Of a stretch of DNA of 64,000 nt, positions 9,917 to 19,100 are shown in pieces (position 1 is the stretch's first letter; every line of letters starts with the position of its first letter). The translations under genes were made by a program, and so were the position numbers. The notes under the pieces were generated by a model. It was not told where the DNA came from. It was given only the letters and a program-made list of their open reading frames with translations, and did no database searches. The stretch comes from Saprospirales bacterium (lineage in GTDB: Bacteria; Bacteroidota; Bacteroidia; Chitinophagales; Saprospiraceae), in contig JADJTT010000007.1 in NCBI GenBank assembly GCA_016711045.1, positions 62,001 to 126,000 on the forward strand. The letters run 5' to 3'.

Positions 9917-11301
9917 ATGAACAACCTGAATACCATCCAACCCGTCCTTTCCGCCATCCCCGCCTTCATCGGCCACACCGAAAAAGCGACCGACCAGCGT
10001 ACGGGAGATTTAGTGCATAAACCATTCAAGATCAATTCGCTAAGTGAATACGAGCAGTATTACGGCGGACCCCAACACGAAGCCAATCTCCAGGCCATCA
10101 TCCATGAGACAAAAGATCCACGAGGCCGCATCATTCGCACGGAGGTGACGGCGGAATGGGTAGGGCCGAGCTCCAGGCATTTGCTGTATTACAGCCTGCA
10201 AGCGTACTTTGCCAATGGGGGAGAGGCGTGCTATATCGTCTCGGTGGGGGATTACGAGCGGCTGGGCGCCGATCTGGGACCGGGAGATCCCACCACAGGC
10301 ACTCATTTTTTCGCCGCACTGAAAGCCCTTGAAAATGAAGACGAACCCACCCTGATCGTGATCCCGGAGGCACAGGGCATGGGGCGGATAGAGGATATGC
10401 GCGCACTGTACGACGAAGCATTGGCACAAAGCCAGCGCCGCGGCGACCGCTTTGTGGTCATGGATCTATACCGGCACGATGAAAATAGCCAAATACTTGC
10501 CGAAGCGAACCGCTTTCGCCAGTATGGAGTAGGCGCGGATAGTTTGCGTTATGGAGCGGCCTATGCACCCAACCTGGTGTCCAATATTCCATTTGCTTCA
10601 CCGGAAGGACGACGGTAATCCAGGAACTTTCCACGAGAGAAGGCCCTCAATCCAGCAGATATAGCCTGGCAGAAGTGGAGAAACGGTTCCCCCGCATTTA
10701 CTCGCAGGTGGTGGCAACGTTGCAGCAGGTACCCAATGTGCTGCCTGCTTCCCCCTTTGTAGTCGGCGCCTACGTGGCGAGCGACAAAGCCAAGGGTGTC
10801 TGGAAAGCCCCTGCCAATGTGGAGTTGAAAGCGGTGCGCAAGCCGGTAATCGAGATCCCCGAAAGCCAGCAGGATATGTTGGTCATTGACAATGTGGGAG
10901 GTAAATCTATTAATGCCATCCGTTCCTTCAGCGGCCGGGGCACAGTGATCTGGGGCGCCCGCACCCTGGCTGGCAACGACAATGAATGGCGCTATGTGCC
11001 CTTGCGGCGTTTTGCCAATATGCTGGAAGAATCCATCCGAAAAGGTACGAAATACGCCGTTTTTGAACCCAATGACGAGCCGCTTTGGGCAAAGGTGCGG
11101 GGGGAAGTGGAGAACTTCCTCTTCGGGTTTTGGCAGAAAGGCGCTATTTTAGGCAGCAAACCAGACCAGGCCTTCTTCGTGCGAATGGGCCTCGGGCAGA
11201 CCATGACCAGCCAGGATATCCTCAATGGAAAGTATATCCTGGAACTGGGTTTCGCGCCGCTGAAACCGGCGGAGTTTGTGGTGCTGCGGATCGGCTTGTA
11301 A
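9917..11301 (+). CDS. Contractile-tail sheath protein (phage tail/CIS/rhapidosome type), one frameshift
   Basis: ATG 9917 begins MNNLNTIQPVLSAIPAFIGHTEKA, the usual start of short tail-sheath proteins, and the C-terminal part has the conserved FLFGFWQKGAILGSKPDQAFFV and LNGKYILELGFAPLKPAEFV. A one-base deletion near 10590-10600 splits it: the first frame ends at 10618, and the second is open from about 10595 (TVIQELSTREGPQSSRYSLA) to 11301. The restored length is about 461 residues, right for Afp/PVC-type or T4 gp18-like sheaths. Sheath subunits polymerise around a tube and contract. No tube, baseplate, spike or ATPase gene is nearby, so this is an orphan. Saprospira is known for contractile rhapidosomes, which makes a sheath gene unsurprising in this lineage. 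Confidence 0.8.
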
Positions 11302-11311
11302 AGTCAAGCTA

Positions 11312-11537
11312 AGCCTTGATGACAAAACCTCTCTGCGGGCCATGATCACCTGCTTCCCGGGTCGTCCTCGACTTTGACAATAAGGTCGTGGGCTACCTAT
11401 TCCGTTTGAAAGAGATCGCCCGAATGGCGTTCCTGATCTTACAGATCAACCCGGAAGCGCCCCGGTTGAGGCATTTATTGATCCGGAAACACTATGAGCG
11501 CAAACACGGAGCACATGCTTATTACGGACAATCATGA
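11312..11537 (+). pseudogene. araD: AraD (L-ribulose-5-phosphate 4-epimerase) remnant with large internal deletion
   Basis: One frame carries a fragment of the N-terminal region (KP, then an in-frame TGA, then SPASRVVLDFDNKVV) joined directly to the C-terminal end (EIARMAFLILQINPEAP ... KHYERKHGAHAYYGQ, stop 11535-11537). The C-terminal string is diagnostic of the AraD family; about 150 central residues including the metal-binding histidines are missing. It begins about 10 bp after the sheath stop and overlaps the HAD start by 4 bp (ATGA), a relic of normal operon spacing. It cannot be functional. Confidence 0.75.
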
Positions 11538-12060
11538 AAGGAGTCATTTTCGACCTGGACGGCACGATGGTAGATAATATGAACACCCACCATCGTGCCT
11601 GGCAAAAGAAACTCGCATCGCTGAACCTTGACTGGGACCTGGAAACGGTAAAACGGGAAGTACACGGCGTGAACGAAGAGATCATTGAACGGATTTTCGG
11701 AGACCGGTTTAGTCCGGAGGAACGTTGCCGGATCTCTGCCGAAAAAGAACTCGAGTACCGGACCATTTTTCGCGACCACCTGCAACTTGTCGCCGGTCTG
11801 CCCGGGTTGTTGGAAGAACTTTCAGCTGCACATATCCCCATGGCGGTCGGAACGGCAGCTCCAATTGAAAATGTAGACTTTGTGCTTGATCATCTTGGTA
11901 TCCGGCATTACTTTAGAGCAGTTTTGCACGCGGGAAATGTTTCAAAACGACCACCCACCATCAGGATGAGTTCATGGGGTTTGCCAATGTGGTTGGGTTT
12001 GTTCCCGATTTTTCGGAATTGAATATTGAAAAGATCAATAAAATAGCAGGCTTCCGGTAA
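11534..12060 (+). pseudogene. HAD-superfamily (beta-phosphoglucomutase-like) hydrolase, internally deleted
   Basis: MKGVIFDLDGTMVDNMNTHH has the HAD motif I DxDGT and is followed by a cap domain and motif II region (MAVGTAAPIENV). After HAGNVSK near 11945 the expected motif III/IV segment (about 50 residues with the conserved lysine and the DS/DD pair) is absent. The sequence jumps to the C-terminal end KTTTHHQDEFMGFANVVGFVPDF and on to a stop at 12058-12060, with a frame change at the joint, so the literal frame ends at 12022. HAD genes of this kind are common passengers in Bacteroidota arabinose operons. The loss of catalytic motifs makes it a pseudogene. Confidence 0.75.
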
Positions 12061-12106
12061 GCTGACACGAAACGAGACCAGTAGCAATCACTTTTAATGA
12101 GCAACT

Positions 12107-12529
12107 ATGACCGTTTTAGCAACAATTGACTGGATCATTATTCTGGCCTACTTCTCCCTGATCATGGGGATCGCATGGTGGGTTATCAAACAAAAGAACG
12201 ACACCTCCGATGAAGATCAGATTCCTGTCCGGGTCCGCTACAAAGCCTTGTTGACAGGTCATGATGAGATCCTGGCTTATATTCGGGAAGCCAACAGCGC
12301 CGAAAACTGCATCGGTTTAATTGCCTGGATGCATTTCTTTTCACCTGCCAAGATGTGGATCGCGGGCTTGAGCAACTCGCGAAAACGGAAGATCGTGGTC
12401 GGCCATTGGCAAACCGAGAACGTGCAGTGAAAACTGGGCATTTGATCCCGTGTCGCCTTGGGATGGCATGAACTTCAACACACCAAAATTGCGCGCATTG
12501 GCAACAATATGCGGCAGGTCGCCGTCACC
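12107..12529 (+). pseudogene. araA: Chimeric remnant: SSS sugar symporter N-terminus fused to L-arabinose isomerase fragments
   Basis: The first 35 codons ([20 protein letters not shown] ... KQKNDTS) are the start of a sodium/solute symporter. At about 12213 the sequence switches in frame to L-arabinose isomerase: [19 protein letters not shown] and [22 protein letters not shown] are AraA hallmarks. A further deletion near 12378 joins AGLSN to [16 protein letters not shown]. Two in-frame TGA codons (12428 and 12440) then precede ALGWHELQHTKIARIGNNM, also AraA. So almost all of the symporter and most of AraA are lost. The literal ORF 12107-12430 is an accidental fusion, not a gene. Confidence 0.8.
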
Positions 12530-12646
12530 TACACGCTGACCAACGCCAATGGCCTGGATGTGCTCTATGAAGCGACTACCGATAAGGCGGATGTGTCGGG
12601 CACGCCATTTGATTTCCGCGCTGCAAAAACCATCGGACAGGATTCC
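12524..12646 (+). pseudogene. galM: Aldose 1-epimerase (GalM) remnant
   Basis: Directly after the AraA piece NNMRQVAVT, and in the same frame, comes VTYTLTNANGLDVLYEATTDKA, a mid-region string of galactose mutarotases. It is joined to VSGTPFDFRAAKTIGQD, another mutarotase string that normally lies about 60 residues later. The fragment abuts the stop codon of the reverse-strand nuclease at 12647. N- and C-terminal parts are missing. It is the last recognisable piece of the arabinose operon. Confidence 0.7.
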
Positions 12647-13117
12647 CTACTTGTTTTTCCTCCATTCCCACGGTGCAATCGGCTCCTTATCCGCCCAAAG
12701 CCCTCGCCGGGCCTGGCGGGCTTCTTCTTCCAGGTCAGCCCAGCGAGGGTCTTTGTTATAGCGTTTGTAATGCCAGGCCATGCCGAGTTGCAGCATCTCT
12801 TCGTTGACGCAGCGGCCGTCCTCCAGCCAGACATGGGCGAGTACGCGGCCGTAGCGGTCTTTGCCATGCTCTTCCAGGCGGACGTGCTTTCCGAAGACCA
12901 TTTCGCTCAGGGCCTCGCCGGCCCGTTTACCGAAAGCCTGACCCCGCTCCGGGCAGTCGATGCCCTCCAGCCTAACCCGGATCTTCTCCTGCCCTTGCAT
13001 CGCTGTAAATGTATCGCCGTCGGCAATGCCGATGACCTTTACCTCGTCGGGCGCGGTAGCGGTGCCACAGGAGGTCAGGTAGAGGAGCAGAAAAAAAGGA
13101 AGGAGAAGGATTCGCAT
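12647..13117 (-). CDS. Staphylococcal-nuclease-like lipoprotein (thermonuclease family)
   Basis: I choose the ATG at 13117, which starts the signal sequence MRILLLPFFLLLYLTSC with a lipobox cysteine at residue 17. The mature protein has the SNase fold: IADGDTFTAM, VRLEGIDCPERG, HVRLEEHGKDRYGRVLAHVWL, and WHYKRYNKDP. The conserved arginine of VRLEGID, the glutamate of DCPE and the arginine of DRYGR are in place, so catalysis is plausible. Such enzymes cleave DNA and RNA outside the cytoplasm for nutrient use or surface DNA clearance. Its 3' end abuts the arabinose remnant. Confident family call. Confidence 0.88.
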   Translation of the reverse strand: MRILLLPFFLLLYLTSCGTATAPDEVKVIGIADGDTFTAMQGQEKIRVRLEGIDCPERGQAFGKRAGEALSEMVFGKHVRLEEHGKDRYGRVLAHVWLEDGRCVNEEMLQLGMAWHYKRYNKDPRWADLEEEARQARRGLWADKEPIAPWEWRKNK

Positions 13118-13185
13118 TTTCAGGACCATTTCCCAAAACTAAGAAAATTTTACCGCGACGACGCAACGACCGCCACGTTCCCTGT

Positions 13186-13611
13186 TCAGGAGTTGAGCCT
13201 ATCCCGGATTTCCATGATTAGCTTTCCCAATAAGTTTTCGCCTTGCCTTGTCTCCATATCAAAGCCCCAGAATGAATCACCCCAATAGTTGCCTTCCTGG
13301 AGGTATTCGTCCCCCGTTTCCAACAGCCAGGTTCGGAAGGGCTCCTGGGTGAATTTCTGTTCCAGGCATTCCCGCATGACTTCTACCCGGATGTCGTGCC
13401 AGTTTTCCAGCAGGGTAATCTCCCTACTCATATACTTGATTTTCCCGGGCTTGATGTCGGGGTCGGCGCATTGCTCCTTCCATTCCGGGTCGTCGCTCTT
13501 GGCGCTCATGTAGGCGTGTTCGACGCTTGCGTAGCGCGTACCCTGATAATTGATTTCGCAGAGAGTAAAGTTGCTCAGCCATTTATACTGGCCTTTGAAC
13601 ATAGCGATCAT
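13186..13611 (-). CDS. NADAR/YbiA-like N-glycosidase
   Basis: 141 residues with the NADAR signatures YKWLSNF at the N-terminus, YASVEHAYMSAK in the middle, and LLETGDEYLQEGNYWGDSFWG near the C-terminus. NADAR proteins hydrolyse N-glycosidic bonds: YbiA/RibX act on riboflavin intermediates, and others remove ADP-ribose from guanine bases. It lies 13 bp downstream of a second NADAR-like gene on the same strand, so the pair is probably co-transcribed. No DarT-like toxin is adjacent. The substrate cannot be told from sequence. Confidence 0.8.
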   Translation of the reverse strand: MIAMFKGQYKWLSNFTLCEINYQGTRYASVEHAYMSAKSDDPEWKEQCADPDIKPGKIKYMSREITLLENWHDIRVEVMRECLEQKFTQEPFRTWLLETGDEYLQEGNYWGDSFWGFDMETRQGENLLGKLIMEIRDRLNS

Positions 13612-13624
13612 TGTTTTTCGGGTT

Positions 13625-14062
13625 TTAGTGTCCGAACAGTTCCTGCCGGACAGACATCAAAAAAATTTCCATTTTAAATACCGGCTTCGAAGAGCCCGGC
13701 ACATGGTGGGTGATCTTGCCTGTACTCCCTTTCAGGGCTTCCCCCGCTTTAGGGTTTTGCAGGATCTTTTGCTTACTGGCTTCCCTGATCAATTGGCCGT
13801 GTGCTTCGCTTCCATAACGGATCTCCTGTCCGCCGATCTCTAAGGTTCTGATCTTTTTCCCTTTTCCGGCCATTTTGGCCCGCATGCCCGACAGTCCGAA
13901 AACATACAGGCGCATATCGCCTTTGCATTTCAGCCCCTGCCAGAATCCTTCCACCGAGCCGCATTCATACACCTCTTCCCCGATCTGGAGGGTGAACGGG
14001 GTGGAGGCGAAATTGGAAAGGATTCTTTCTTTCCAGTCCTTACTTTTGGAGTAAATATTCAT
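13625..14062 (-). CDS. Divergent NADAR-like protein
   Basis: 145 residues. RILSNFASTPFTL and CGSVEGFWQGLKCKG align in order with the first two NADAR motifs (SNF and SVEHxxxxxK). The typical C-terminal GNYWGDxxWG is replaced by TGKITHHVPGSSKPVFKMEI, so this is a separate subtype. It is the first gene of a two-gene unit with the YbiA-like gene 13 bp downstream. Function is unknown; removal of an ADP-ribose adduct or a damaged nucleotide is a guess from the family. Confidence 0.6.
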   Translation of the reverse strand: MNIYSKSKDWKERILSNFASTPFTLQIGEEVYECGSVEGFWQGLKCKGDMRLYVFGLSGMRAKMAGKGKKIRTLEIGGQEIRYGSEAHGQLIREASKQKILQNPKAGEALKGSTGKITHHVPGSSKPVFKMEIFLMSVRQELFGH

Positions 14063-14225
14063 GATTGGTTTTCCTGTTTGTAAAATCAGGTTATTCTACA
14101 TTTTTGGAGAGGATTGGGTTCCCGGAAGACATGGATTTTAAATAAAAGCAGCGCAATGCCCCTTTTTATTTCTTGCCCGAAATGTTCCAGTTTGCCTGTG
14201 GAAATGGGGACATAGAAGCAGGAGG

Positions 14226-14264
14226 TTTGGTTTTTGGCAGAAAGGCGCTATTTTAGACAGCAAA
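14226..14264 (+). pseudogene. Scrap of a second tail-sheath gene
   Basis: Bases 14232-14264 match 11128-11160 of the sheath gene with one mismatch, and translate in frame to FGFWQKGAILDSK, against FGFWQKGAILGSK in the sheath. The codons before the match (TTT GGT against TTC GGG) differ only at silent sites, as expected for a diverged paralogue rather than a fresh copy. The scrap ends exactly at the ATG of the oxidoreductase and is in its frame. Confidence 0.65.
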
Positions 14265-15434
14265 ATGGAAAAAGGCGTTAAATTGAAAACATTTAAAATC
14301 GGCATCATCGGATACGGCGGCTTCGGCGCCTTCCTCCATCAAGGCTGGAAACAACTTCCTCAGGTGCAGGTCACCGCTATAGCAGAGGAGGATGCTTCAA
14401 AATTGAAGGGACTGGATGGAGTTAAAATCACTTCCAATTGGCGCGACCTGTTGCAGGATCCGGATATCGACCTGATCGCCATTGTCACGCCTCCGAGTAC
14501 ACACGAAACGATGGCCATTGCTTGCATGGAAGCGGGCAAACACGTTTTCATTGAAAAACCGCTGACACTGACGGTGCAAAGCGCCCAAAAGATCATGGAG
14601 GTGCGCGATCAGACAGGCATGGCGGTGAGCACGGATTTCATCATGCGGTTCAACCCCCTCATACGCGAGCTCCGACGGCTGACCCAGGAGGGTGTTTTTG
14701 GGAAATTGCGAAGAGTGGATGTCGAAAACTATGCCCAGGACGAGCAACTACCTCTCGACCATTGGTTTTGGGAACCCGAACGCTCCGGGGGTATCCTGAT
14801 CGAACATGGAATCCATTTTTTCGATATCGTCCATTTTTTATCCCCGTCGAAGGTCCTGACTGTAAATGGCTTACATCATATGCGTAACCCGAGGCAGGAA
14901 GATCAGGTGCTGGCGAATGTGGTTTACGAAGGTGGGCTGATTGCTACTCACTATCATTCCTTCGCCCGGCCCGGGTTTTTCGAAACGACTAAAATAAAGC
15001 TGGCGTACGACCTGGCCGATCTGGAACTGCATGGATGGATACCGCTATGGGCGGATGTCAAAATGCTGGTCAATGCACAGACCAAAAAAGCTATATCCTC
15101 CAGTTCATTCTTTGAGGTTTTCGACTCGACTCCGGTTGATCGGGCGGCCGATGAATCCCGACCTTCAGGTTGGGGCCTCGCCGATGGGGGCGAATTTCCC
15201 CGGCGCCACATTAAATCCGGGGGACTTGAATACCAAGTGGAAGAAGTACTGACAGGCAAATTCAATACGGGCCGTTCCAAAGAGGAGGTGTATACCAGCT
15301 GTGTGCAGGACTCGCTGCTCGATGTCCTCCAAAAGATGGATAACCCGGCTCATCTACTCACCGCTCCGCTGGAAGCCGGCCTCGCGAGTCTGGAGGTCGC
15401 TATCCGGGCTACGGAGTTCAATCATCGGCTATGA
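14265..15434 (+). CDS. Gfo/Idh/MocA family NAD(P)-dependent oxidoreductase
   Basis: 389 residues. The N-terminal Rossmann motif is IGIIGYGGFGAF (about residues 12-23), followed by IVTPPSTHE and the signature GKHVFIEKPLTLT with the catalytic lysine of EKP. The C-terminal substrate domain contains GGILIEHGIHFFDIVHFL, with the conserved histidine pair of this family. These enzymes oxidise or reduce sugar-like cyclic polyols. The start region is odd: the ATG is preceded in frame by a sheath-gene scrap, so it may have lost its native 5' region. The stop overlaps the DUF2177 start by 4 bp (ATGA). Substrate unknown. Confidence 0.85.
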   Translation: MEKGVKLKTFKIGIIGYGGFGAFLHQGWKQLPQVQVTAIAEEDASKLKGLDGVKITSNWRDLLQDPDIDLIAIVTPPSTHETMAIACMEAGKHVFIEKPLTLTVQSAQKIMEVRDQTGMAVSTDFIMRFNPLIRELRRLTQEGVFGKLRRVDVENYAQDEQLPLDHWFWEPERSGGILIEHGIHFFDIVHFLSPSKVLTVNGLHHMRNPRQEDQVLANVVYEGGLIATHYHSFARPGFFETTKIKLAYDLADLELHGWIPLWADVKMLVNAQTKKAISSSSFFEVFDSTPVDRAADESRPSGWGLADGGEFPRRHIKSGGLEYQVEEVLTGKFNTGRSKEEVYTSCVQDSLLDVLQKMDNPAHLLTAPLEAGLASLEVAIRATEFNHRL

Positions 15435-15799
15435 AATTCATCCTCACCCTCGTCTTCTATCTTGCGCTCGATCTACTTTGGGTGGGCGGTTTTGCTAAAG
15501 GCTTTATCGCCCGGCAGGTAGGTTCCTATTTATCGCCAAAAGCCGACTGGCTGGCGGCTATCTTGTTTTACCTGATCTTTGCGGCCGGCTTGTGGTATTT
15601 TGCAATCAGGTCGGCCCACACACCCACTGAAGCCCTCCTTAATGGCGCTTTCTTCGGCCTGGTGACCTACGGCACCTATGAGCTCGTCAATCGAGCCTTG
15701 CTGGCCAACTGGCCCTGGACGTTAGTGGCGGTGGATATGGCGTATGGGGTGGTGGCTTGTGGGGTAGTGAGTTGGGGGGTGGTTAGGATTTTTTCATAA
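15431..15799 (+). CDS. DUF2177 family membrane protein
   Basis: 122 residues with four hydrophobic segments. The motifs LVFYLALDLLWVGGFAKGFI near the start and NGAFFGLVTYGTYELVNRAL in the middle are characteristic of DUF2177. It overlaps the oxidoreductase stop by 4 bp, suggesting one transcript. Its function is not known. A hairpin follows directly. Confidence 0.85.
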   Translation: MKFILTLVFYLALDLLWVGGFAKGFIARQVGSYLSPKADWLAAILFYLIFAAGLWYFAIRSAHTPTEALLNGAFFGLVTYGTYELVNRALLANWPWTLVAVDMAYGVVACGVVSWGVVRIFS

Positions 15800-15801
15800 A
15801 A

Positions 15802-15837
15802 AATAGGGCCTTGCAGCAAATGCCGCAAGGCCCTATT
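15802..15837. terminator. Bidirectional terminator between DUF2177 and tRNA-Leu
   Basis: A perfect 13-bp stem (15802-15814 with 15825-15837). On the minus strand it runs into a T-rich tract, so it best terminates the tRNA-Leu transcript and may also stop the converging operon. Confidence 0.8.
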
Positions 15838-15842
15838 AATTG

Positions 15843-15927
15843 TACCCGGAGCGGGGCTTGAACCCGCACGACCGCAATGGTCACAGGATTTTAAGTCCTG
15901 CGTGTCTACCAATTCCACCATCCGGGC
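15843..15927 (-). tRNA. tRNA-Leu (anticodon TAA)
   Basis: 85 nt. The acceptor stem pairs GCCCGGA with TCCGGGT and the anticodon loop CTTAAAA gives TAA. A long variable arm (TGACCATTGCGGTC) marks a class II leucine tRNA, and the T arm is GCGGGTTCAAGCCCCGC. No CCA is encoded. Discriminator A. Confidence 0.95.
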
Positions 15928-15962
15928 GGAAGAAACGGGTTAATGCATTTCACTAACCACTG

Positions 15963-15970
15963 CAAAAATA
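15963..15970 (-). promoter_or_regulatory. Putative -7 box (TATTTTTG) for tRNA-Leu
   Basis: On the minus strand, TATTTTTG fits the Bacteroidota sigma-A consensus TAnnTTTG and lies 36 nt upstream of the tRNA. No clear -33 TTG at the usual distance. Confidence 0.45.
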
Positions 15971-16118
15971 TAAAAACCTCGGAAGTTTCCGCTCTTTTTG
16001 AAACGTCGTGAAAATGAAGGAAGTTCAGAAAGGGGAGAGGTGGAGGGGAATGAAAAATAAGTGCCTGATTATCAGTCGGCATACCATTTTTCTTTAAATT
16101 GGAGGACGAAGTGAATTT

Positions 16119-19100
16119 ATGCGCAATTTCGCCCTCCTTTCCTTATTGGCCCTCCTTTGGAGTTCATGTGGTCCCAAAGCAGATAATGCAATGGGCGGCC
16201 AGATGGATGCTCGTTACGGCGAAGAGGAGCCATCTGTGCTGATTAATAGTCTTGGGGATACGATTCCTACCGGGGTGCCGATTCCGGCCAATGGGAAATG
16301 GATCGATCCGGATAGTGTGGCGCAGCCAGTGCCTCACCTGATAAAAGGGCATCCCGAGGTCGTGCCGTTTCAATCTAACAGACACCCCGCGGGTGTTCCC
16401 CGTGTGCTAGCACCGCCTGTAGAAGGAGCTGTTTTCATCCCTGGACAAGATACTGTGCCTTTGCCAACGGTTATAAAAGCGCCAGGTAAGGCGGTACCTG
16501 TTGCTCAACCTGAACCCTTGGAAGCCCTGTCACCCAGGTTAAAAGAGGGGGCTTGTGATAATTTGCAATACATTGATGTGGAGCAGGGATTGCCCTCTAT
16601 TCTGGTTGCCTCTTTTATGGAAGACAGCCTCGGCTTTCTATGGTTGGGCACGGGCGATGGAGGGGCCTGCCGGTATGATGGAAATAGCTTCACTGTTTTT
16701 TCGAAAAAAAATGGATTGACGGGAAATGCCATTCTTTCGTTTCTCAGGGATAGCAAAGGTCATATTTGGATTGGAACAGATGCGGGGATTAACCGATACG
16801 ATGGAAAACACAACACCCAATTCACGGTGCAAGATGGGCTGGGGAGTAATACGGTCTTCTCCATGTTGGAGGATCGGCAAGGTTATTTTTGGTTTGGAAC
16901 TTTTGGAGGTGGGGTGAGTCGATATGATGGCAAAAACATTACCCAATATACTGTAGCCCAGGGGTTAAATGGTAATACGGTTATTTCCATGATGGAAGAT
17001 ACCCTCGGCCGTATTTGGTTTGGAACGGATGGGGGCCTATGCAGGTACGATGGAAAAAGTTTCATCCGTTTCACCGGAAATGAGGTCTTAGATGGAGGGC
17101 GAATCTGGCCTGTGGTGCAAGACTCAAAAGGCGTGATTTGGTTTGGAAGTACGATGGGATTGAGTCGGTACGATGGAAAAACCTTTGTTCAATATTCCGA
17201 AAAAGAGGGTTTAGCGAGTAACTATTTCCGGTCCATTTTGGAAGATAGTCAAGGTGACATCTGGATTGGGACCAACACCGCTGGCGTAAGTCGTTTCGAT
17301 GGAGCAACTTTCACCCAATTTACGGAGCAGGAAGGACTGGGTTACAACAGAGTTTGGGCCATGCATGAGGACAGTGGGGGCAATATCTGGTTTGGAACGG
17401 GAAGTGGAGGAGTGAGCCGCTTCAAGGATAGAAGCTTTGTCCATTTTACGGATATCCAGGGTCTTAGCAACAATAAAATCAGATCCGTTTTGGAGGATAG
17501 TCAAGGTAGCCTTTGGTTTGCCACGGAGGGAGATGGGGTGAGCAAGTATGATGGAAAAAATATCACGCATTTTACCGAAATGGAGGGATTGAGTAACAAT
17601 TACGTCTTCTCGATGCTAGAGGATAGTCAGGGCCGATTGTGGTTTGGAACAAATCAGGGCGCGAATCGGTTTGATGGAAAAAGTTTCACTACGTTCACGG
17701 TAAAGGAGGGTCTTTGTGGGAACTCAATTTGGGCTATGCTGGAAGATAGCCAGGGCAATATTTGGTTTGGTTCAGAGGGAGGGGTTAGTTGTTATGATGG
17801 GAATTTTTTTATTCAATACACTAAAAATGAAGGCCTGAACGTCGATTTTATTTTCTCTATTTTAGAGGATAGCCAATGTAACATTTGGTTTGGAACAAAC
17901 GGTGGGGGAGCGATCAGATATGATGGGAATAATTTCACCCATTTCACTACCTCGGAAGGACTATGTGGAAATGAAGTGAACACTATTTTTGAAGATAGCC
18001 ATGGAAATTTATGGCTCGGTACTGAATGTGGAGTATGCTGGTTTGATGGAAAAAGGATGACCTCATTCTCGCAAAATAATATCCTTTTATCCAGCTCTAT
18101 CTCTTCGTTTTTGGAAGATGACCAGGGGAATATATGGATAAGCACTCTAAAGGGTATTGAATTAGCTATTCCTTCCCGTGTGAAAGGGGAACAAGGTTTC
18201 CAATTGGTTGACTTTGAAAAACCTGACGGATTACAAACCACCGATTTTTTTCCGAATAGTGTTTGCCTGGATAAAAAGAATCGCCTTTTGTGGGGGACGG
18301 CGAAAGGCCTTACTATACTTGATCTTAATCGCTTTGAATTGCCCACCGCACCTCCAAAAAATATTACAGTCGATCAGGTTAAGGTAAACCAACATTTTTT
18401 GGATTATCAAAGACTGGAAGATAGGGCTTACTGGCAATCACTCCCTTTTGGAAAGGCCCCAAACCCTACCTTCGATTCCATTGCCCCTTTCTTCAATATC
18501 CCGCTGAATCTAACCCTTCCACACCAGCTCAACCACCTGACTTTTCATTTCTCCGCCATCGACTGGACGGCTCCGCATAAGATCAAATACAGTTTTTTCA
18601 TGGAAGGGCTGGATCAGACCTGGAGTATTCCGCAGTCTGAGCCCGAGGCTGACTACCGGAATATCCCTCCGGGAACGCATACGCTAAAAGTAAAAGCAAT
18701 CGGGGCAGCCCAGGTTTGGAGCGAACCGTATGAATATACCTTTACCATTCGCTATCCCTGGTGGCAAACCTGGTGGGCGTATTCCATTTACGGAGTAATT
18801 CTTATTACAGGGCTTTACGCCCTCAACCGTTTTTGGCTCCGCCGGAAACTCCAACTTGCTGAAACGCTTCGACTCAAAGAGCTAGACCAGGTGAAAACCA
18901 GGCTTTACACGAATATTACCCATGAGTTTCGCACCCCGCTAACCGTTATCCAGGGCGTGAATGAGCAAATCCGCGAAGCGGCAGAAACACTGGAAAGCCC
19001 GGGGATAATCGATAAAACCCAAATTGTCCACCGCAACAGCCACACGTTGCTCACCCTCGTCAATCAAATGCTGGATTTGCGCAAGCTGGAATCCGGGAAC

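Noticed and set aside
12107..12430. A 107-residue real gene with a membrane helix
   Set aside because: It is an accidental fusion of a symporter start and AraA fragments, followed in frame by further AraA sequence after two stops.
12458..13288. 276-residue plus-strand gene
   Set aside because: Its first part is AraA/GalM remnant and the rest is antisense to the nuclease gene; it has no own domain.
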